Below are positions 17,509-26,504 of a stretch of 64,000 bases of DNA, piece by piece (the stretch's first letter is position 1; every line of letters starts with the position of its first letter). The DNA comes from Antarcticimicrobium sediminis (lineage in GTDB: Bacteria; Pseudomonadota; Alphaproteobacteria; Rhodobacterales; Rhodobacteraceae): positions 8,701 to 72,700 of the forward strand of contig NZ_SMFP01000001.1 in the NCBI RefSeq assembly GCF_004348975.1, given 5' to 3'. The notes beneath the pieces were generated by a model, which had not been told where the DNA came from, searched no databases, and saw only the letters and a program-made list of their open reading frames with translations. The position numbers and the translations under genes are program-made.

Positions 17509-17654
17509 CTCGCCCTTCCGATACCCCAAGGTGCGGGGCGAGGTCCAGAGTGAAAAACGCATTGACGCGATGTGTTGTGATGTTCCCGTGGTTGACCACG
17601 GCATCGCCGCGTGGTTTTCCCCTGAGGCATAGATTTCAGCGCCAGGATCCGCCC

Positions 17655-18233
17655 ATGCTCAAACGCCTTTATGACCGCACACTCGCGCTGGCCGATCACC
17701 CCCGGGCGATGTGGGCGCTGGCCTTGGTGTCTTTCATCGAAAGTTCGGTGTTTCCGATTCCGCCCGATGTGCTGATGATCCCGATGATTCTGGCCCGGCC
17801 CCATCGCGCTTGGGCAATCGCCGGGGTGGCCCTGATCGCCTCGGTGCTGGGCGGGATGCTGGGCTATGCCATCGGCGCCTTCGCCTATGAAAGCATCGGC
17901 CAGCCCATTCTTGAAATGATGGGCAAGGGTGACGCGATGGAAAACTTCAACACGCGCTTTAACGATTTCGGGTTCTGGGCGGTGCTGGCCGCTGGCGTTA
18001 CCCCCTTCCCCTACAAGGTGATCACCATCATGTCGGGCTGGACCGGAATGCCGCTGGCCACCTTCGTCACCACCTCGATCCTGGCCCGCGCGCTGCGCTT
18101 TTTCGTTCTGGCCGGTCTGTTGCGCACCTTTGGTGAGCCGATCCGGGATTTCATCGAATCACGGTTGAACCTTGTCTTTACCGTCTTTGTCGTCCTGCTG
18201 GTCGGCAGCTTTTTCCTGGTGAAATACCTATGA
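17655..18233 (+). CDS. YqaA/DedA-type (SNARE-associated) inner-membrane protein
   Basis: This 192-residue membrane protein belongs to the VTT/DedA superfamily. It shows the E-x-x-x-FPIPPDVLMIP motif near residue 35 and the GVTPFPYKVITIMSGW motif near residue 120, separated by membrane helices. Members are linked to lipid flipping and envelope homeostasis. The ATG at 17655 opens the conserved N-terminus; the frame open from 17184 runs through tRNA-Leu and is not coding. It overlaps dsbB by 4 bp, so the two are co-expressed. Confidence 0.87.
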   Translation: MLKRLYDRTLALADHPRAMWALALVSFIESSVFPIPPDVLMIPMILARPHRAWAIAGVALIASVLGGMLGYAIGAFAYESIGQPILEMMGKGDAMENFNTRFNDFGFWAVLAAGVTPFPYKVITIMSGWTGMPLATFVTTSILARALRFFVLAGLLRTFGEPIRDFIESRLNLVFTVFVVLLVGSFFLVKYL

Positions 18234-18694
18234 CACGTGCCGTTCTGATCTTGATCGCGGCTGGCGGCTCGGCCGCGCTGCTGCTGGGCGCGCTGGCGTT
18301 CCAGTATATCGGCGGCCTGCCGCCCTGCGATCTGTGCATTTTGCAACGCTGGCCGCATCTGGCCGCTGCCGGGATTGGCGTCGTGGCGCTGGCCGTCCCC
18401 GGGCGGGTGCTGCCGCTGCTGGGGGCCGTGGCCGCGCTCACCACCGCCGCCTTCGGGCTCTATCACACCGGGGTGGAACGCGGTTGGTGGGAAGGGCCCA
18501 CCACCTGCACTTCCGGCCCCGTCACCGGGCTGAGCCCGGATCAGCTGATGGAACAGATCATGTCCGCGCCGCTGGTGCGCTGTGACGAGGTGGCATGGGA
18601 GCTGCTGGGCCTGTCGATGGCCAGTTGGAACGCCATCGCGGCGCTGGTGCTGGCCGGGGTCTGGATCACCATCGCAGTGCGCAGGCCGCGCTGA
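18230..18694 (+). CDS. dsbB: disulfide bond formation protein B
   Basis: This 154-residue four-helix membrane protein reoxidises periplasmic DsbA and passes electrons to quinone. The first redox pair C33-x-x-C36 (PPCDLC) is followed by the QRWPH segment. The second periplasmic pair is the cysteine in TTCTSG and the one in VRCDEV. It is coupled to the YqaA-type gene by an ATGA overlap. Confidence 0.9.
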   Translation: MTRAVLILIAAGGSAALLLGALAFQYIGGLPPCDLCILQRWPHLAAAGIGVVALAVPGRVLPLLGAVAALTTAAFGLYHTGVERGWWEGPTTCTSGPVTGLSPDQLMEQIMSAPLVRCDEVAWELLGLSMASWNAIAALVLAGVWITIAVRRPR

Positions 18695-18701
18695 GCCGCG
18701 C

Positions 18702-19127
18702 TCAGGCGGATTTGCGCGTCGATAGCAACAGGCTGGTCTCGCTGGTGCTGACCCCATCGAACATGCGGATGCGCGCCAACGCCTGATCTAGCGCCTCCAG
18801 CGTTTCGGTCCCCAGTTCCACGATCAGATCCCAACGCCCGTTGGTGGAATGGATCGCGCGCACCTCGGCCAAGCCATGCAACTGCCGGGTGATGCGCGCC
18901 GCGCCCCTGCCCTCGATCCCGATCATCATCAGGCCGCGCACCGGATCGCGCAGCACGTCCTGTTTCAGCACCACGCTAAACCCCAAGATGTCGCCGCGCT
19001 GCTGCAAGCGTTCGATCCGGGATCGAACGGTGGTGCGCGACAGGCCCAGCCGCAACGCCAGATCCGAGAGCGAGGCGCGCGCGTCATGACGCAACGCGGC
19101 AATCAAACGCTCGTCCGTATTGTCCAT
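18702..19127 (-). CDS. Lrp/AsnC-family transcriptional regulator
   Basis: This 141-residue regulator has an N-terminal helix-turn-helix (LSDLALRLGLSRTTVRSRIERLQQRG) and a C-terminal RAM/AsnC ligand domain. It is divergent from the arginase-cyclodeaminase pair. Lrp-family regulators beside such genes usually sense arginine or ornithine and activate the catabolic genes. The intergenic region has spaced TAGG-TTCC repeats that could be its site. Confidence 0.9.
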   Translation of the reverse strand: MDNTDERLIAALRHDARASLSDLALRLGLSRTTVRSRIERLQQRGDILGFSVVLKQDVLRDPVRGLMMIGIEGRGAARITRQLHGLAEVRAIHSTNGRWDLIVELGTETLEALDQALARIRMFDGVSTSETSLLLSTRKSA

Positions 19128-19128
19128 T

Positions 19129-19157
19129 TAGGCTTCCGATTCGTACATATAGGTTCC
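19129..19157. promoter_or_regulatory. direct repeats in the lrp-arginase gap
   Basis: TAGGCTTCC (19129-19137) and TAGGTTCCA (beginning at 19150) are repeated in the same orientation, 21 bp start to start, or two helical turns. They lie directly upstream of the Lrp-type gene. They could be bound by its product on one face of the helix. This is inference from position and spacing. Confidence 0.3.
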
Positions 19158-19234
19158 ATTTTGGCCATTATGGCGGGTGGAGTTCAACGCAATTCGGCGG
19201 CACGCTCAAAGGGAAACAGATAGTTCGGGGCGAG

Positions 19235-20161
19235 ATGAAACACACTGACTGCATCCTGATCGGCGCGCCGGTCGACAGCGGCAAACGCCGCGCTGGCTGC
19301 CTGATGGGGCCGGACGCACTGCGCACCGCCGGACTGGCAGAGGCCCTGCGCGATCTTGGGCACCGGGTCGAGGATCTGGGGAATCTGACCCCCGAACCGT
19401 ACAGTCCCGACACCGGGGAAGGCCCGCTGTTCAAACCCAATGAGACCGCCGGCTGGACCGCGCGGCTGATCGCGACGGCCGAGGGCGCCATGACGCGGGG
19501 GCTGCCGATCTTTCTGGGGGGCGATCACGCGCTGTCGCTGGGCTCGGTCGCGGGGGTGACCAGCCACGCCGCCCGCGCGGGCCGGCCGCAATTCGTGCTC
19601 TGGCTCGACGCGCATAGCGACTTTCATACGCCCGAGACCACGGACTCCGGCAATTTGCACGGCACGCCCTTGGGCTATGTCACCGGGCGGTCTGGTTTTG
19701 CCGGGTTCCCGCCGCTGACGACCCCGGTACAGCAGGAAAACATCTGCCTGCTCGGGCTGCGCTCGGTCGATGACGCCGAACGCGCCGCGCTGGAGGGCAG
19801 CGCGATCCGTCGCCACGACATGCGCGAAATCGACGAGCGCGGCATCGCCCGCCCGCTGGGTGACTTCCTTGATCGGGTGGCGGCGGAAAACGGCATGCTG
19901 CATGTCTCGCTCGACGTGGATTTTCTCGACCCCTCCATCGCGCCGGCAGTGGGCACCACGGTGCCCGGTGGCGCCACCATCCGCGAGGGGCATCTGGTGA
20001 TGGAAATGATCTGCGACAGCGGCTTGATGACCTCACTGGATCTGGTGGAACTCAACCCGTTTCTCGACAACCGCGGGCGCACCGCGCAGCTTCTGGTGGA
20101 CCTCACCGCCTCGGCGCTGGGGCGCCGTGTTTTCGACCGACCGACAAGGGCTTTTGCATGA
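19235..20161 (+). CDS. rocF: arginase
   Basis: This 308-residue enzyme hydrolyses arginine to ornithine and urea. The binuclear manganese ligands are visible: H98 (GGDH), D125/H127/D129 (DAHSD), and the aspartates in SLDVDFLD. The length and N-terminus (CILIGAPVDSGKRRAGC) fit true arginases rather than agmatinases. It overlaps the downstream ornithine cyclodeaminase by 4 bp. The pair converts arginine to proline under probable control of the divergent Lrp-type regulator. Confidence 0.92.
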   Translation: MKHTDCILIGAPVDSGKRRAGCLMGPDALRTAGLAEALRDLGHRVEDLGNLTPEPYSPDTGEGPLFKPNETAGWTARLIATAEGAMTRGLPIFLGGDHALSLGSVAGVTSHAARAGRPQFVLWLDAHSDFHTPETTDSGNLHGTPLGYVTGRSGFAGFPPLTTPVQQENICLLGLRSVDDAERAALEGSAIRRHDMREIDERGIARPLGDFLDRVAAENGMLHVSLDVDFLDPSIAPAVGTTVPGGATIREGHLVMEMICDSGLMTSLDLVELNPFLDNRGRTAQLLVDLTASALGRRVFDRPTRAFA

Positions 20162-21222
20162 CACAGACCTCTCATCCCTCTGACAAGGCCTTGGTGCCGT
20201 TCGTTTCCGTCGATCACATGATGCAGTTGATCCACCGCATCGGGCTGGAGCAGATGTTGCGCGAACTGGCCGGGTATATCGAGGATGATTTCCGCCGCTG
20301 GGAACTGTTCGACAAAACCCCGCGGGTCGCCAGCCATTCCGCCGAGGGCGTGATCGAACTGATGCCAACCTCTGACGGCGAGGTCTATGGCTTCAAATAT
20401 GTCAACGGTCACCCCAAGAACATGAAGGAAGGGCTGCAAACCGTTACAGCTTTTGGACTTTTGGCGAATGTCGACAACGGCTATCCGGTTCTGCTCAGCG
20501 AGATGACGATCCTGACCGCGTTGCGCACGGCGGCCACCTCGGCGATGGTGGCCAAGCATCTTGCACCGAAAGGCGCCCGCACCATGGCGATGATCGGCAA
20601 TGGCGCGCAGTCGGAATTTCAAAGTCTGGCGATGAAGGCGATCTGCGGCATCGACACCGTGCGGCTGTGGGATATCGATTCCAAGGCCACCGCGAAATGC
20701 GCTGCAAATCTGGCCGGCCACGGGCTGCGCGTGGTGCCCTGCACCAGCGCCGAACAGGCGATCGAAGGCGCGCAGATCCTCACCACCTGCACCGCCGACA
20801 AGCAATGCGCCACGATCCTGAGCGACAACATGGTCGGCCCCGGTGTGCATATCAACGCCATCGGTGGCGATTGCCCGGGCAAGACCGAACTTGCCCCCGG
20901 CATCCTGTCCCGGGCAGGCGTCTTCGTCGAATATCCGCCGCAGACCCGGATCGAGGGCGAGATCCAGCAGATGCCCGAGGATTTCCCGGTGACCGAAATC
21001 TGGGAGGTGATCACAGGGCGCAAACCGGGGCGGCGCAACGCCGAGCAGATCACGCTGTTTGACAGTGTTGGCTTCGCGACCGAGGATTTCAGCGCCCTGC
21101 GCTATGTGCGCGACAAGGTCAAAGGCACCGGTCTGTCGCATATGCTGGATCTGCTGGCCGACCCGGACGATCCGCGCGATCTGTTCGGCATGGTCCAGCG
21201 CGCCGCCCCGGCGGAAATGTGA
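20158..21222 (+). CDS. ocd: ornithine cyclodeaminase
   Basis: This 354-residue NAD-dependent enzyme of the OCD/mu-crystallin family deaminates and cyclises ornithine to proline. Substrate-site features include KYVNGHP near residue 80. The cofactor fold is AMIGNGAQSEFQ, followed by the conserved LWDID strand end. The GDCPGKTEL segment is also typical. It directly follows arginase with coupled translation. Confidence 0.92.
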   Translation: MTQTSHPSDKALVPFVSVDHMMQLIHRIGLEQMLRELAGYIEDDFRRWELFDKTPRVASHSAEGVIELMPTSDGEVYGFKYVNGHPKNMKEGLQTVTAFGLLANVDNGYPVLLSEMTILTALRTAATSAMVAKHLAPKGARTMAMIGNGAQSEFQSLAMKAICGIDTVRLWDIDSKATAKCAANLAGHGLRVVPCTSAEQAIEGAQILTTCTADKQCATILSDNMVGPGVHINAIGGDCPGKTELAPGILSRAGVFVEYPPQTRIEGEIQQMPEDFPVTEIWEVITGRKPGRRNAEQITLFDSVGFATEDFSALRYVRDKVKGTGLSHMLDLLADPDDPRDLFGMVQRAAPAEM

Positions 21223-21231
21223 CATGAAGCA

Positions 21232-21259
21232 GTCCTGTGGTTCAAAAGAGCCGCAGGAC
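21232..21259 (+). terminator. hairpin after ornithine cyclodeaminase
   Basis: GTCCTGTGG (21232-21240) pairs with CCGCAGGAC (21251-21259), one wobble, across a 10-nt loop. It starts 10 bp after the ocd stop. There is no strong T-run, so it is a probable but not classic terminator. Confidence 0.5.
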
Positions 21260-21466
21260 CGGTTTGACCGATAGGCGAGCCCCCGCTGACCGGCGTTTCC
21301 CGCATTAGGCCGGAGGGCGATTCAGCGGAAAAACGGCAGGTATTTGCGCAGTACCTGCGCTTTTAGGCGGAATTTTTCGCAATTTTCCGCAATTTTTCGG
21401 TTCAGTTGCTTTCTTGAATGGCGACGTGCAATCGAACTCCCGGAACACAGACACGGGGAAAAGTGC

Positions 21467-22585
21467 ATGTCGATTGCAAGTGATATAGAACGGTTCATGT
21501 TGGACCTAGTGAACGCCGAGCGAGCGGCGGCGGGGCTGTCTCCACTTAAACTGGAGCAGCATCTCAACGACTCCGCAGAAGACCACAGCACGTGGATTTT
21601 GGACGAGGACGTCTTTTCTCATACGGGTCTAAACGGGTCATCGTCTTCAGAGCGGATGGCCGATGCTGGCTTTGTTTTCTCCGGGAGCTGGCGCTCGGGT
21701 GAGAATATCGGTTTTCAGAGCGAAAGGGGGGCTGCCGGGGTCTATGACGACGTGGAGGATATTCACGATTCCCTGATGGCAAGTACAGGTCATCGGTGGA
21801 ACATCCTCAATCCCGACTATGAATACATGGGGATCGGAATCGAACTGGGTGATTACAAGGGCTTTGACGTGATCGTCGTCACGCAGAACTTCGCCGCAAC
21901 CGATGGTGCGGTTTTGCTCGACACGGGCGAGAGTCAGACTGTGTCCGGTACGATTGTCGGGGACAGTGGTAGCAACCTGTTGATGGGCACCAGCAGCGCA
22001 GACATTCTCCAGGGTTTTGCGGGCGACGATGTTCTAAGAGGACTGGGCGGCGCGGACACGCTGGAAGGCGGAAATGGGGCTGATACGATTTACGGCGGCA
22101 CTGGAAATGATGCTCTCTTAGGTGGCGGCGGGGCTGACCTAGTCAAGGGGAAAAACGGTGACGACACACTTTATGGGGACGCCGGTCAGGATGTTCTGAA
22201 AGGCGGAAGTGGTCAGGACACGTTGGACGGGGGCACCGAAAAGGACAAGTTGACCGGAGGGGCGAACGAAGATGTTTTTCTGTTCACGGACGCCAGTCAC
22301 AGCGCGCAGCGCGCTGATCGTGATGTGATCGTCGATTTTGACCGCGCTCAGGACATCATTGACCTGTCAGCCATCGACGCGAATACAACGCGGTCCGGCG
22401 ATCAGGGCTTTACTTTCATCGGGACCGACGCCTTCAGCGGCACAGCCGGCGAGCTGCGGTACCGTTCGCTGGCCAGCGACACGAAACGTGAGATCCAGGG
22501 CGATATCGACGGGGACGGAACGGCGGACTTCTTTATCCTTGTGAAGGGCGCCTTCACGCTAGCGGCGGACGATTTCCTGCTCTGA
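21467..22585 (+). CDS. secreted CAP/SCP-domain protein with RTX repeats
   Basis: This 372-residue protein has an N-terminal CAP domain (about residues 8-140, with LVNAERAAAGL, the HST and FSHTG histidines, GENIG and TGHRWNIL). About eight glycine-aspartate nonapeptides follow (GDDVLRGLGGADTL and relatives, about 165-270). The C-terminal block resembles secreted peptidases (IDLSAIDAN, GDIDGDGTADF). There is no Sec signal, and the RTX tail points to type I secretion. The ATG at 21467 follows GGGGAA. CAP proteins bind or process ligands at surfaces; the target is unknown. The exporter genes at 26.5-29.6 kb may serve it. Confidence 0.85.
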   Translation: MSIASDIERFMLDLVNAERAAAGLSPLKLEQHLNDSAEDHSTWILDEDVFSHTGLNGSSSSERMADAGFVFSGSWRSGENIGFQSERGAAGVYDDVEDIHDSLMASTGHRWNILNPDYEYMGIGIELGDYKGFDVIVVTQNFAATDGAVLLDTGESQTVSGTIVGDSGSNLLMGTSSADILQGFAGDDVLRGLGGADTLEGGNGADTIYGGTGNDALLGGGGADLVKGKNGDDTLYGDAGQDVLKGGSGQDTLDGGTEKDKLTGGANEDVFLFTDASHSAQRADRDVIVDFDRAQDIIDLSAIDANTTRSGDQGFTFIGTDAFSGTAGELRYRSLASDTKREIQGDIDGDGTADFFILVKGAFTLAADDFLL

Positions 22586-22639
22586 CCGTCAGGGGTGGCC
22601 GGCCAAGGCCCGTTGATTGGTTTGGGGCTGGCGGACCCG

Positions 22640-22679
22640 CGCTCATGACGTTCCCGAAACACCGGGGGCGTCATGAGCG
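22640..22679. terminator. long hairpin between convergent genes
   Basis: Two perfect 11-nt arms, CGCTCATGACG (22640-22650) and CGTCATGAGCG (22669-22679), enclose an inner CCCG/CGGG pair. It lies between the 3' ends of the CAP-RTX gene and the convergent DUF2461 gene. It may work as a bidirectional terminator. Confidence 0.6.
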
Positions 22680-22773
22680 ATCCTGACCGACCTGCCCGAG
22701 ATCGGAGGGGCCTGTTTCCAATACTCAGGCAGCAGGCCGTGCACACCGGGCGACACCATCACCACGCGCGCAA

Positions 22774-23427
22774 TCAGTCGAAGTACCGCACCAGAGGGCT
22801 GGCCGAGCGGAAGGTCTCAATCAACAGATCAATCACGTTGTCGTCCAGCAACAATGCGTCTGGTATGTCTTTGCGGCACCCTAAGCCGATCATTTTCAGA
22901 TAGGGCGCTGCCGGACCCTTGCTGTCAAAACCGTCTGGCACAGCCCCCAACAGCTTTCGTGTGACAATTCCGTCTGGGAACGCCACTTTGAACTCGGGAT
23001 CGGTCGTGACGTCTTCAAGGCCCTGCGGATCGTCGAGCAGATGCCTGCGCATCCTTGCAAGCGCCGCCTTAGAGGGGTGGAAAAGCCCTGCCCCTGCGTG
23101 GCAATTCCCCGGCTCGATATGGAGGTAATATCCGACGTCTTCGGCGGGATTCCCTGCATTGGCAAACACATCCACGTCCGTGCGGTACAGGCCGGGCCCG
23201 ACGCGATCGCGGGCGTCCTGAAAGAACTTGGAGAAACTTTGCTTGGGTTTGAACTTTGCCTCAGCGACGTAAGGATCAAAACGATCCGCATAGTCGTGGA
23301 GTGTCATCGCGATGCCCGTAAAATTGCGCAAAGCGTCGTCGCGTTCCTCGCGGTGCGCGTCCATCCAGGCTTTCCGGTTGTTCGTTGCAAGATCTGCAAG
23401 AAACAGAAATGTCTCGGGCTCTACCAT
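22774..23427 (-). CDS. DUF2461 (TIGR02453) family protein
   Basis: This 217-residue protein matches the DUF2461 layout: FLFLADLATNNRKAWMDAHRE at the start, then KPKQSFSKFFQDARD and YYLHIEPGNCHAGAGLFHPS in the middle. The function of the family is not established. It stands alone and converges on the CAP-RTX gene. Confidence 0.82.
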   Translation of the reverse strand: MVEPETFLFLADLATNNRKAWMDAHREERDDALRNFTGIAMTLHDYADRFDPYVAEAKFKPKQSFSKFFQDARDRVGPGLYRTDVDVFANAGNPAEDVGYYLHIEPGNCHAGAGLFHPSKAALARMRRHLLDDPQGLEDVTTDPEFKVAFPDGIVTRKLLGAVPDGFDSKGPAAPYLKMIGLGCRKDIPDALLLDDNVIDLLIETFRSASPLVRYFD

Positions 23428-23938
23428 GCGCGCTGCTCCTGTTTCGCAGTGCCGCGAGGCTGGTCTGCGGTCCTGTTGTATCCTTGTAGGGTCGGATCAA
23501 GGGAACAGCCATGCATTTGAAGCGCTGCCTCAGGGACATCGGAAAGAAATCTTTCGATACCATTGAATGCCCGGTCCCAGCCGTTCCTGCGGTCGGCCTT
23601 CTCGGCGTGTTTGTCTTGGCGGCGAATCCGCTTGTGCGGTCGGGGTCGCCAACACGAGTGCGCAGAGAGAAAAGGTAAGTTGATCGCTGGGGTTTCCCGG
23701 CTGTCACCCCGTCGGGTTTGGGGCCAGTATTGGGGAAAAGCGATCGTCTCCGAGGCCAGCGGGTCTTGGAAAGGCCTTTACACAGATTAAGACAGCGCCC
23801 CGCAAACGGGGCGCTGTCCTGGGGATCGGACCGAGGATGGGGTCTTTTCCGAAGCCCGATGTCTCCCCCACAGGAGTGCCCCCAATCGGGGACACTCCAT
23901 TCAGGAACAACTCGGACCCCCAGTCAGGTCCAATCCGG
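23428..23938. other. intergenic gap without a supported gene
   Basis: This 511-bp stretch lies between the DUF2461 start and the end of the large RTX gene. It must contain the DUF2461 promoter and holds the strong hairpin at 23791-23818. Several short frames are open, but none has a family resemblance or a good ribosome site. Confidence 0.5.
23791..23818 (-). terminator. terminator of the RTX gene
   Basis: A perfect 12-bp GC-rich stem (GACAGCGCCCCG and its complement) closes a CAAA loop. On the minus strand it lies 120 bp after the RTX stop and is followed by TTAATCT. It is the strongest simple hairpin in this part of the window. Confidence 0.7.
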
Positions 23939-26029
23939 TTAAGCGACCGCCACGTACTCTGCGGCCAGATCGATGCAAAGCACCCCGCCACTGATGAAGA
24001 CGTTCGCATCCTGCTCGACGAAGAGCGTGGCGATCTCCAACTCGGTCGTGTTGATCGTCGTGTCGCCGATACCGTCGATCGAAAGTTCCGTGCAGCAGTA
24101 CGCTGGCGGGGTCCAGATCGCTTCCCAGTTCGTATGCGGATTCTCGGGCTCGCAGTCCGGCAGGGTCACGCATTTGTCTTCGAACTCGATGATCCCCTTG
24201 CCGTCGCCGTCCTCGCCGGACTTCAGCAGGAAGTCCATCAGGGCCGCATCGTCGAAGAACGGATCGCTCGGATCGATGCCCTCCAGTTCAGCCACCAGCC
24301 CCTTGACGAGGACCGAGCCACCCAGGCTCGACGTGATCAAGACGTCCTGATCGCCGTTGGCGAGCGTGGCCGACAGTGTGCCTTCGAAGGCGGAGTGGAA
24401 GATCACGCGATCCTCTTGGTCAGCATCGAAGTCCATGATGGTGTTGTTGCCGATCACGGTAGAGGTGTAATCCTCCGGATCGTCGCAGTCGCCATCGCCG
24501 TTGACATCGACATCATGGCCGAAGACGAAGTCATCGCCATCCGCTTCGCCCCACATCGTGTCGTTGCCCACGTCGGCGATCAGGCAGTCGTCATCCTTGC
24601 CGCCGTGCAACTCGTCATCGCCTTTGCCGCCAAGCAGGACATCCATACCGCCGCCGGTCTGGCCTTGGTCACCGAAGAGGATATCGTTGCCGACGTTGCC
24701 GTAAAGCATGTCGTCGCCATCGCCGCCATCCAGGTAATCTTCTCCTGCGCCGCCGTCGAGGTCGTCCTCACCGGTGCCGCCGTAGAGATAATCGTTGCCA
24801 TTGCCACCATTCAGACAATCGTCGCCTGAGTCACCGTAAAGGACGTCTTGCCCCCAATTGCCAGCGATCACGTCATTCCCGGCATCGCCCACCAGAAAGT
24901 CGTTGCCGCCGTTACCCTGGATCTGGTCGTGACCTTCGCCACCACTGACGAAATCGTGACCCTCATCGCCGGCAAGGATGTCGTTGCCGTCCTGACCGTA
25001 GATGGTGTCGTTGTCGGCACCGCCATTGACCTGGTCATCGTCCTCACCCGCATAGATGGTGTCGTTGCCTTCGTTGCCCTGGATCAGGTCGCTGGCTTCA
25101 CCAACCGCCGGGTCGCCGTCGGCATTGTCACCATAGATGGTGTCGTTGCCTTGCCCACCCTTGATGCAGTCGGCGTTGTCGTTGCCCTCGATCAAGTCAT
25201 CGCCCCAGCCGCCGTCGATCAGGTCATCGCCGCCGCCACCCTGGATGCTGTCCTTACCAGCGCCACCCCAGATCGTGTCATTGCCGCGCTGCCCGAGCAG
25301 GGCGTCATCGCCGTCGCCGCCGTCGATCTTGTCGTGGCCATTCCAGCCGCGGATGATGTCATCACCGGAGCCGCCATAGGCCCAGTCGTTGCCAGCGCCG
25401 CCGTTGATATAATCATCACCGGCATTGCCCGCGAGGACATCATTGCCAGCGTTGCCATAAAGGACATCGGCCCCCATACCGCCTGACATCATGTCATAGC
25501 CAGCGCCGCCGCGCATGATATCATCGCCCGACTGACCGGCCATGCAGTCATCGCCGTCGTTGCCATACATGGTGTCATTGTCGGCGCCGCCGAGCATCAC
25601 GTCGTTGCCGGTACCACCGGTCATGCAGTCGTTGCCGGTGCCACCGATCATCAGGTCGTTATCGGAGCCGCCGTCCATCACGTCGTTGCCGCCGCCACCG
25701 GCCATCACATCGTCGCCGGCATCACCGTTGAGTTGGTCATTGCCTTGCCAACCGCCGAGCTCATCCCCCAGCAGCGCGTCGTTGCCAAAACCGCCGAAGA
25801 GATAATCGTGCCCGGCGTCGCCGCGCAGGAAGTCGTCGCCCCAGTTGCCGGCGATGACGTTGTCACCCCCGTTACCCGCGACGTGGTCGTCGCCGCCAAA
25901 GGCCTTGCCCTTGTTGACGCCCGGAATGTCCTTGAAATCGCCGTTGTCGCTATTCGGCGTACCGCCGAGCCAGACATTGCCGGAAACCGAAGCCCAGGCC
26001 TCCGCGAATGTTTTCTTGTTGATACCCAT
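23939..26029 (-). CDS. large RTX (hemolysin-type calcium-binding repeat) secreted protein
   Basis: This 696-residue acidic protein consists largely of glycine-aspartate nonapeptide repeats (GNDVMLGGADNDTMYGNDGDD and kin) from about residue 35 to 505. They fold as calcium-filled beta rolls outside the cell. The last 190 residues hold an EF-hand-like DVNGDGDCDD, a beta-rich segment and a cysteine-containing tail (PPAYCCTEL). No enzymatic domain is visible, so a structural, adhesive or calcium-binding surface role is likely. The ATG at 26029 follows a GGGGGG purine run. HlyD and the ABC exporter lie upstream on the same strand and presumably export it. Confidence 0.88.
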   Translation of the reverse strand: MGINKKTFAEAWASVSGNVWLGGTPNSDNGDFKDIPGVNKGKAFGGDDHVAGNGGDNVIAGNWGDDFLRGDAGHDYLFGGFGNDALLGDELGGWQGNDQLNGDAGDDVMAGGGGNDVMDGGSDNDLMIGGTGNDCMTGGTGNDVMLGGADNDTMYGNDGDDCMAGQSGDDIMRGGAGYDMMSGGMGADVLYGNAGNDVLAGNAGDDYINGGAGNDWAYGGSGDDIIRGWNGHDKIDGGDGDDALLGQRGNDTIWGGAGKDSIQGGGGDDLIDGGWGDDLIEGNDNADCIKGGQGNDTIYGDNADGDPAVGEASDLIQGNEGNDTIYAGEDDDQVNGGADNDTIYGQDGNDILAGDEGHDFVSGGEGHDQIQGNGGNDFLVGDAGNDVIAGNWGQDVLYGDSGDDCLNGGNGNDYLYGGTGEDDLDGGAGEDYLDGGDGDDMLYGNVGNDILFGDQGQTGGGMDVLLGGKGDDELHGGKDDDCLIADVGNDTMWGEADGDDFVFGHDVDVNGDGDCDDPEDYTSTVIGNNTIMDFDADQEDRVIFHSAFEGTLSATLANGDQDVLITSSLGGSVLVKGLVAELEGIDPSDPFFDDAALMDFLLKSGEDGDGKGIIEFEDKCVTLPDCEPENPHTNWEAIWTPPAYCCTELSIDGIGDTTINTTELEIATLFVEQDANVFISGGVLCIDLAAEYVAVA

Positions 26030-26504
26030 GGTTTTACCCCCCAAAATTTAGGTTTTGAAAAAACGCGGCCGTGAGTCCGAAGAAAACCTTCAACACGGTT
26101 ACGCGCGCAACTGGTGGTGTAATTGACCCCCGTCACCCCCTCATTCAGCCACAAACACAGTCTTTCAAATACCCTCATTTGGGGGTGTTTCCTCAAATTT
26201 TCTATTTTTTTGGATCATTCGTTTCACATAAGAATGCAAATACATGAAACATGCAGAAACCGCATACAGCCTTTATTCAATCGAAGCCCTGGCCGATTCC
26301 GGAAACGAGAATGGGTGGCTCGCATGAGCCACCCAAAATCTTGATTTCAAATGATTAATTTTAACAACAATCTCGCGACATATGCGCATCCCGGCTTAAT
26401 CAGAGCACAACATTCCATCTCTCGCATCACAATGTATCCGAAAATGCAATCCTGTAGAAATCGGAAACAAGGACCGAACTCGCAATTAAAAACCGCGCCT
26501 CCTG
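26030..26504. other. AT-rich gap between hlyD and the RTX gene
   Basis: This 475-bp stretch is clearly richer in A and T than its surroundings, with several runs such as TATTTTTTTGGA. It should carry the RTX promoter reading leftward. A stable hairpin lies at 26313-26334. No gene was recognised. Confidence 0.5.
26313..26334 (-). terminator. hairpin downstream of hlyD
   Basis: GGGTGGCTC (26313-26321) and GAGCCACCC (26326-26334) form a perfect 9-bp stem with a GCAT loop. It lies 170 bp after the hlyD stop and before the RTX gene on the same strand. It may partly terminate the exporter transcript or protect an RNA end. Confidence 0.5.

Noticed and set aside
17184-17654. Upstream extension of the YqaA-type gene to 17184
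   Set aside because: The extension reads through tRNA-Leu and the palindrome, so the ATG at 17655 is the real start.
24848-25486. Plus-strand frame rich in valine, alanine and isoleucine repeats
   Set aside because: It is the complement of the glycine-aspartate repeats of the RTX gene; the regular pattern is inherited from that gene.
23950-25990. Repeat array that might suggest CRISPR or minisatellite
   Set aside because: The repeats are in-frame 27-bp units encoding calcium-binding nonapeptides and vary at third positions, so they are protein-coding.
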